A DNA stretch of 8,897 nucleotides from the NCBI GenBank assembly GCA_002482865.1, contig DLGU01000196.1, positions 4,423-13,319 of the forward strand. Direction: 5' to 3'. The translations under genes were made by a program, and so were the position numbers. Shown here piece after piece: positions 5,989 through 8,897 of this stretch (the first letter of the stretch is position 1; every line of letters begins with the position of its first letter). The notes beneath the pieces were generated by a model, which saw nothing but the letters and a program-made list of their open reading frames with translations, was not told where the DNA came from and did no database searches. This DNA is from Porphyrobacter sp. UBA7686. GTDB lineage: Bacteria; Pseudomonadota; Alphaproteobacteria; Sphingomonadales; Sphingomonadaceae.

Positions 5989-7265
5989 CAGCGGCCCGTC
6001 CGCTTGCCGCCGCCTTTGGGAGCGGGTTTGGGAGTTGGCCTCGCCCGGTTGGCGGGGGCTTTGCCGGGTCCGGCCTTGGCAGCGGGTTTTCCGGCAGGCT
6101 TACCAGAGGATTTGGCCGCCGGCTTCTTCGCCTTGGGCTTGGCCGCAGCATCACCTCGCGCACGGCGCGGCGCACGGGCTTCCTTCCTCGCCTGCTTGAA
6201 ATGGCGGCGGGCGGCCTGCTTCTTTTCCTCACCCGTCCGTTCGGGCGCCTCGTCACCCATGGGCGAAGCGTCGGACAGGCCCTGATCGAAGCCCAGCACT
6301 TCCATGCTCATGGCAAAGTGCGGGGGGAGTTCGGCGGTCACATCCAGCTTACCTCCGGTTCCCTCGCCAACCTTGGGTTCGGAGATGATGAGGCGGCGCG
6401 CGTGCAGGTGCATCTTGCGGCTGACCGCGCCGGTGAGGAAGCTATCGGGTCCGCCATACTTGCCGTCGCCCACAATCGGGTGGCCGATTGCGGCCATGTG
6501 GACGCGCAGCTGGTGCGTGCGGCCGGTGAGCGGTTCCAGCTCGACCCAAGCGGCGCGCTGGCCCGCCCGCTCCACCACACGGTAACGCGTCTTGGCCGCC
6601 GCGCCGTTTTCCTCATCGATATGCATCTTCTCGCCGCCGGTGCCCGGCTGCTTGGCGAGCGGCGCGTCGATCACGCCTTCGGAAAGTTTCGGCACGCCGA
6701 CCACCAGCGCCCAATAGACCTTGCGCGCCGAACGGCCGGCAAACCGCTTGGAGAAACTCGCAGCAGCCCCCGGCGTGCGCGCGATCAGCAGCACGCCCGA
6801 CGTGTCCTTGTCGAGCCGGTGGACGAGCCGCGGGCGCGGGGTCTTCTCGGTCTCGACAAAGGCATCGAGCAGCCCGTCGACATGCTTGGTCGTCTTGCTG
6901 CCACCTTGCGTGGCGAGGCCGGGGGGCTTGTTGAGCACGATCGCGCTCGCCGTTTCGCGGATCACCATGCCCTTGGCTTCGGCGATCTGTTCGGGGCTCA
7001 GGGTACGCAGGCGCGGCGCGGCCTTCTTGGCGGCAGGCGTGTCTTCGCCGCCGGGCGGCACGCGCAGGACCTGGCCTTGCTCCAGCCGATCCTCCGGCTT
7101 GGCGCGCTTGCCATCCACGCGGATCTGCCCGGTGCGCGCCCAGCGCGACACGGTGGCAAAGCCGATGAGCGGCAGGTTGCGCTTGAACCAGCGGTCGAGC
7201 CGGATGCCGTCGTCATCTTCGCTGACGGTGAACTGGCGGACGTTATCGGTGGGGGTCTCGGTCAT
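5988..7265 (-). CDS. RluA-family 23S rRNA pseudouridine synthase with S4 domain and long basic tail
   Basis: This enzyme converts uridine to pseudouridine, most likely in 23S rRNA; the S4 domain plus catalytic domain resembles RluC/RluD, but target bases cannot be assigned. In 425 residues, about 18-70 form the S4 RNA-binding domain (GIRLDRWFKRNLP, then RWARTGQIRVDGKRAK) and about 100-320 the catalytic domain. The active-site motif HRLDKDTSG is at 149-157 with catalytic Asp D152, and GRTHQLRVHMAAIGHPIVGD (248-267) is the second conserved block. From about 345 a basic low-complexity tail rich in Lys, Ala, Pro and Gly (repeated GKPA/KPAAK units) runs to the end. E. coli RluC has about 319 residues, so the tail is an extra 75-80. 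The start overlaps the crcB stop (ATGA, 7262-7265). Confidence 0.92.
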   Translation of the reverse strand: MTETPTDNVRQFTVSEDDDGIRLDRWFKRNLPLIGFATVSRWARTGQIRVDGKRAKPEDRLEQGQVLRVPPGGEDTPAAKKAAPRLRTLSPEQIAEAKGMVIRETASAIVLNKPPGLATQGGSKTTKHVDGLLDAFVETEKTPRPRLVHRLDKDTSGVLLIARTPGAAASFSKRFAGRSARKVYWALVVGVPKLSEGVIDAPLAKQPGTGGEKMHIDEENGAAAKTRYRVVERAGQRAAWVELEPLTGRTHQLRVHMAAIGHPIVGDGKYGGPDSFLTGAVSRKMHLHARRLIISEPKVGEGTGGKLDVTAELPPHFAMSMEVLGFDQGLSDASPMGDEAPERTGEEKKQAARRHFKQARKEARAPRRARGDAAAKPKAKKPAAKSSGKPAGKPAAKAGPGKAPANRARPTPKPAPKGGGKRTGR

Positions 7266-7675
7266 GATGCACTCTGCGCGGCGACAAGGCCGATGATGAC
7301 CGCCGCCATCCCGGCGACCAGCGAGGCGGCAGCATAGCCTACTGCCAGCAGCGCCTGCCCGCGGTGGAGCAGGGTGACGAGCTCGGCGCTGAAAGCACTG
7401 AAGGTGGTGAACCCGCCGAGCAGGCCGACGCCGATCAGCAACCGGACATTCTCCGCCGTCTGGGCCTCAGCGCTGCCGCGGGCGAGCCAGCCCACCAGCA
7501 CGCCCATCAACAGGCTGCCGAGGATATTGACGCCGAGCGTCCCCCACGGGAAGGCGTTTTCCGGCCCGGCGAGATGCGTGACAGCGCGGCCGGCATGATA
7601 GCGCAGCACAGAGCCCGCAGCGCCGCCGACAGCGACATTGAGGCTGGCCATGAGAGGGGAGATTTCACCGGACAT
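7262..7675 (-). CDS. crcB: Fluoride exporter CrcB/Fluc
   Basis: This is a small inner-membrane fluoride channel of the Fluc family; these work as dual-topology dimers and protect cytoplasmic enzymes such as enolase from fluoride. The 137-residue product has four hydrophobic helices (about 11-31, 42-64, 78-101, 107-132). Signature residues are present: GGAAGSVLRY (17-26), GTLGVNILGS (45-54) with N50, and GLLGGFTTFSAFS (84-96), where F92 and F95 correspond to the pore phenylalanine pair. The start at 7675 is not certain. An ATG at 7651 (MASLNV) would give a length closer to the usual 125-130, and neither has a good Shine-Dalgarno. A strong inverted repeat covers the 7675 start. It is the first gene of the six-gene operon. 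I found no fluoride riboswitch upstream. Confidence 0.92.
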   Translation of the reverse strand: MSGEISPLMASLNVAVGGAAGSVLRYHAGRAVTHLAGPENAFPWGTLGVNILGSLLMGVLVGWLARGSAEAQTAENVRLLIGVGLLGGFTTFSAFSAELVTLLHRGQALLAVGYAAASLVAGMAAVIIGLVAAQSAS

Positions 7676-7703
7676 CGCGCGGCCATAGCGAGCGCCGCGC
7701 GAT
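7674..7703 (-). promoter_or_regulatory. Perfect 10-bp inverted repeat over the crcB start codon
   Basis: Plus-strand ATCGCGCGGC (7674-7683) is followed by a ten-base spacer (7684-7693) and its exact complement GCCGCGCGAT (7694-7703). In the crcB transcript this would be a stable GC-rich hairpin whose 3' arm includes the first two bases of the start codon at 7675 and all of the region where a Shine-Dalgarno would sit. No U-run follows, so it is not an intrinsic terminator. It may block or regulate initiation, or, if crcB really starts at 7651, it is a leader hairpin about 22 bases upstream of the start. Confidence 0.6.
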
Positions 7704-7914
7704 CTGCCTAGCGCAGCTGAAGAACGATTGCGCCGGGACGAGCACGCTGGCGGGTTGCCTTTGGGACGATGTTGGACTATCGGGGCGCGGTTTAGTGGGC
7801 GGTCCTGCAAGGGAATCGCCCGCGTATCATTGGTGTTTCACAAGCAATTCACCGCGTATCCCCGCGTGATTCGGGCGGGCTCTGGCGTTTGGAAAATTGA
7901 GGTAGTCGTCGTTT
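7676..7914. promoter_or_regulatory. Divergent intergenic region, crcB operon / rpsU
   Basis: These 239 bases, the longest non-coding stretch in the window, must hold promoters for the six-gene minus-strand operon and for rpsU. No consensus pair stands out; TTGCCT (7755-7760) with TATCGG (7778-7783) at a 17-base spacing is a weak plus-strand candidate. A 9-base direct repeat, CCGCGTATC, occurs at 7820-7828 and 7852-7860, with a partial third copy at 7862-7870. A hairpin-forming segment with wobble pairs lies at 7795-7823. A reading frame can be drawn across the region on the plus strand, but it resembles no protein I know. Confidence 0.5.
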
Positions 7915-8121
7915 ATGCAAATCATGGTTCGCGATAACAATGTCGATCAGGCCCTGCGCGCGCTCAAGAAGAAGCTGCAGCGCGAAGGCGTTTATCGCGA
8001 AATGAAACTGCGTCGCCACTTCGAAAAGCCCAGCGAAAAGCGCGCCCGTGAAAAGGCTGCTGCTGTGCGCCGCGCTCGCAAGATGGAGCGCAAGCGGATG
8101 GAGCGTGACGGGAGCAAATAA
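7915..8121 (+). CDS. rpsU: 30S ribosomal protein S21
   Basis: S21 is a small basic protein of the 30S subunit platform, near the anti-Shine-Dalgarno end of 16S rRNA, and is needed for efficient initiation. The 68-residue product reads [20 protein letters not shown], continues [19 protein letters not shown], and ends in a very basic helix ([16 protein letters not shown]). It is a near-textbook alphaproteobacterial S21. The start at 7915 is preferred over the internal ATG at 7924 because the MQI-VRDNN N-terminus is usual for the family; a GAGGT at 7899-7903 lies upstream with a rather long 11-base spacing. The stop codon sits in the loop of a hairpin (8105-8130), and an intrinsic terminator follows at 8186-8212. 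Confidence 0.97.
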   Translation: MQIMVRDNNVDQALRALKKKLQREGVYREMKLRRHFEKPSEKRAREKAAAVRRARKMERKRMERDGSK

Positions 8122-8130
8122 TCCCGTCGC
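8105..8130 (+). other. Hairpin enclosing the rpsU stop codon
   Basis: GTGACGGGA (8105-8113) pairs with TCCCGTCGC (8122-8130): nine base pairs including one G-U wobble. The eight-base loop (8114-8121) contains the final AGC/AAA bases and the TAA stop at 8119-8121. The left arm is coding sequence. It abuts the next hairpin without a gap. It lacks a U-run, so termination is unlikely; a role in mRNA stability or in processing of the 3' end is inference. Confidence 0.6.
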
Positions 8131-8160
8131 CAAGCGCACTCTGCCTCGCAGAAGCGCTTG
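8131..8160 (+). other. Second rpsU 3'-UTR hairpin
   Basis: CAAGCGC (8131-8137) pairs with GCGCTTG (8154-8160), and inside it TCTGC (8140-8144) pairs with GCAGA (8148-8152) around the three-base loop CTC. A small internal loop (AC against A) separates the two helices, giving twelve base pairs in all. The bases after it are AATACCCC, so it is not a U-run terminator by itself. It lies between the stop-codon hairpin and the real terminator. Confidence 0.6.
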
Positions 8161-8185
8161 AATACCCCTTTCCGATCAGTCATCA

Positions 8186-8212
8186 GGGCGCGGCTTATTC
8201 CCGCGCCCTTTT
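8186..8212 (+). terminator. Rho-independent terminator after rpsU
   Basis: GGGCGCGG (8186-8193), a seven-base loop CTTATTC (8194-8200) and the exact complement CCGCGCCC (8201-8208) form a perfect 8-bp GC-rich stem, followed directly by TTTT (8209-8212). This should end the rpsU transcript, fully or in part, so the FKBP gene downstream probably has its own promoter or depends on read-through. Confidence 0.9.
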
Positions 8213-8225
8213 GCCGTCATAACGT

Positions 8226-8239
8226 GGCGCCAATGCGCC
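8226..8239 (+). repeat. Small hairpin in the FKBP gene leader
   Basis: GGCGC (8226-8230), loop CAAT, GCGCC (8235-8239); a T-G wobble and a G-C pair at 8224-8225 with 8240-8241 extend it to seven base pairs. It sits just before the AGGA Shine-Dalgarno (8247-8250) of the next gene and after the rpsU terminator. It may be chance in GC-rich DNA. Confidence 0.35.
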
Positions 8240-8258
8240 GCCCATCAGGACCGTACCC

Positions 8259-8873
8259 ATGACCGAGATTACCCGCGTTCCGATCAAGCCTGTGGCCAAG
8301 GGCTCGCTCACCAAGCTGTGGATCGGGGTCGCGCTCGCGATCGCGGTTGGCGGCGGGCTTGCCTGGTCGGCCGTGCCACGCGGGCTCGACCTTGATGTCG
8401 AAGTCGCAGGCGCAGGCAAGACCGCGGCCAAGGGCGATGTCGTGTTCGTGAAGTACAAGGGCAAGCTGGCCGCCGATGGCACGGTGTTCGACGAATCGCA
8501 GAACATCCCGCTCCCGGTCCAGGGCCTGTTCCCGGAAGGCAATCCCTTCCCGGTTGAAGAAGGCGCGACCATTCCGGGCTTCTTCCAGGGGCTTCAGCAG
8601 ATGCAGAAGGGCGGCAAGTACACCCTCTTCATCCCGGCCGATCTCGCTTACGGTGCAACGCCGCCTCCGGGCACGCCGATCCCGCCCAACGCCGATCTTG
8701 AGTTCGAGATTGAGGTGATGGACATCATGAGCCGCGCGACCTTTGACCGCAATCTGCAGATCCTCCAGCAGACGATGCAGCAGCAGATGGGCGCTGCTCC
8801 GGGCGGTGCTCCCGGTGGCGCAGCGCCGGGCGGCGCGCCAGAGGGTGCGCCTCCGGTGGCTCCGGGCCAGTAG
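8259..8873 (+). CDS. Membrane-anchored FKBP-type peptidyl-prolyl cis-trans isomerase
   Basis: This enzyme catalyses cis-trans isomerisation at proline bonds and probably helps proteins fold in the periplasm. In 204 residues, 1-18 are a basic cytoplasmic end, about 19-38 one hydrophobic helix (signal anchor or uncleaved signal), and about 58-156 the FKBP domain. Pocket residues aligned by eye to human FKBP12 are Y66, F77, D78, I105, Y131 and F149. The usual Trp at the pocket floor is F108 (IPGFFQGL), and the loop after FDES is several residues longer than in FKBP12. A Gln/Met-rich helix follows (165-178), then a Gly/Ala/Pro tail of GGAP-like repeats (179-204). AGGA at 8247-8250 supports the start. 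It follows rpsU but lies beyond a terminator. Confidence 0.92.
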   Translation: MTEITRVPIKPVAKGSLTKLWIGVALAIAVGGGLAWSAVPRGLDLDVEVAGAGKTAAKGDVVFVKYKGKLAADGTVFDESQNIPLPVQGLFPEGNPFPVEEGATIPGFFQGLQQMQKGGKYTLFIPADLAYGATPPPGTPIPPNADLEFEIEVMDIMSRATFDRNLQILQQTMQQQMGAAPGGAPGGAAPGGAPEGAPPVAPGQ

Positions 8874-8887
8874 GGGGCGGACGCGCA

Positions 8888-8897
8888 ATGTCGGTCG
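8888..8897 (+). CDS. Possible start of the next gene (three codons visible)
   Basis: An ATG at 8888 follows the FKBP stop by 14 bases, with a purine-rich AGGGGG at 8872-8877 as a possible ribosome binding site. Only MSV is readable before the window ends, so neither product nor reality of the gene can be judged. Confidence 0.25.

Noticed and set aside
6201..7337. A 378-codon plus-strand frame opposite the pseudouridine synthase
   Set aside because: It is antisense to a gene with intact catalytic motifs, and its composition is that of a shadow frame.
7755..7783. Sigma-70-like promoter TTGCCT - 17 bases - TATCGG for rpsU
   Set aside because: Only 4/6 and 3/6 matches to consensus and about 130 bases from the start codon; too weak to call as a feature.
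7676..7914. Fluoride (crcB-motif) riboswitch upstream of crcB
   Set aside because: I looked on the minus strand for the conserved GG-GATGG core and its pairing partners and did not find them; the hairpins present do not fit the motif.
7728..7937. A 69-codon plus-strand reading frame ahead of rpsU
   Set aside because: It runs through the intergenic region into rpsU in another frame, has no recognisable domain and no convincing ribosome binding site.
8777..8873. Simple-sequence repeat or phase-variable tract in the FKBP tail
   Set aside because: The GGAP-like repeats are protein-level and imperfect at DNA level, with no uniform unit that would suggest slipped-strand switching.

Overview
The window looks like a chromosomal housekeeping segment of a high-GC alphaproteobacterium, most likely Sphingomonadales (Erythrobacteraceae-like). 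This rests on an ATP12-type F1-ATPase chaperone (alphaproteobacteria and mitochondria), an Mla-type lipid ABC system with a STAS-MlaE fusion and an auxiliary lipoprotein, an S21 protein of alphaproteobacterial type, and GC-rich, tightly packed genes. The genus is inference. I see no mobile element, CRISPR array, tRNA or rRNA.

Layout. (1) Positions 1-128, minus strand: the N-terminus of valyl-tRNA synthetase, running off the left edge and divergent from the next block. (2) Positions 240-3785, plus strand: a four-gene MCE/Mla lipid transport operon (STAS-MlaE permease, MlaF ATPase, MlaD substrate-binding protein, PqiC/ABC_trans_aux-type lipoprotein). It should move phospholipids between inner and outer membrane; no MlaC is present here. 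(3) Positions 7675 down to 3787, minus strand: six genes in the order crcB (fluoride exporter), RluA-family pseudouridine synthase, PaiB-like FMN-binding protein, HAD phosphatase, a 79-residue unknown membrane protein, and ATP12 chaperone. All five junctions are stop/start overlaps (four ATGA, one TGATG), so the block is almost certainly co-transcribed and translationally coupled. It meets the Mla operon tail to tail with one base between the stop codons. (4) Positions 7915-8873, plus strand: rpsU (S21), then a membrane-anchored FKBP-type peptidyl-prolyl isomerase; a next gene may begin at 8888.

The most notable structure is at RNA level. A perfect 10-bp GC-rich inverted repeat covers the proposed crcB start codon. 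The end of rpsU carries two abutting hairpins, the first with the stop codon in its loop, followed about 25 bases later by a textbook intrinsic terminator. I found no clearly new multi-gene system. The best leads are the crcB start hairpin, the rpsU 3' structures, the fully overlapping six-gene operon with its unknown small membrane protein, and a long basic tail on the pseudouridine synthase.
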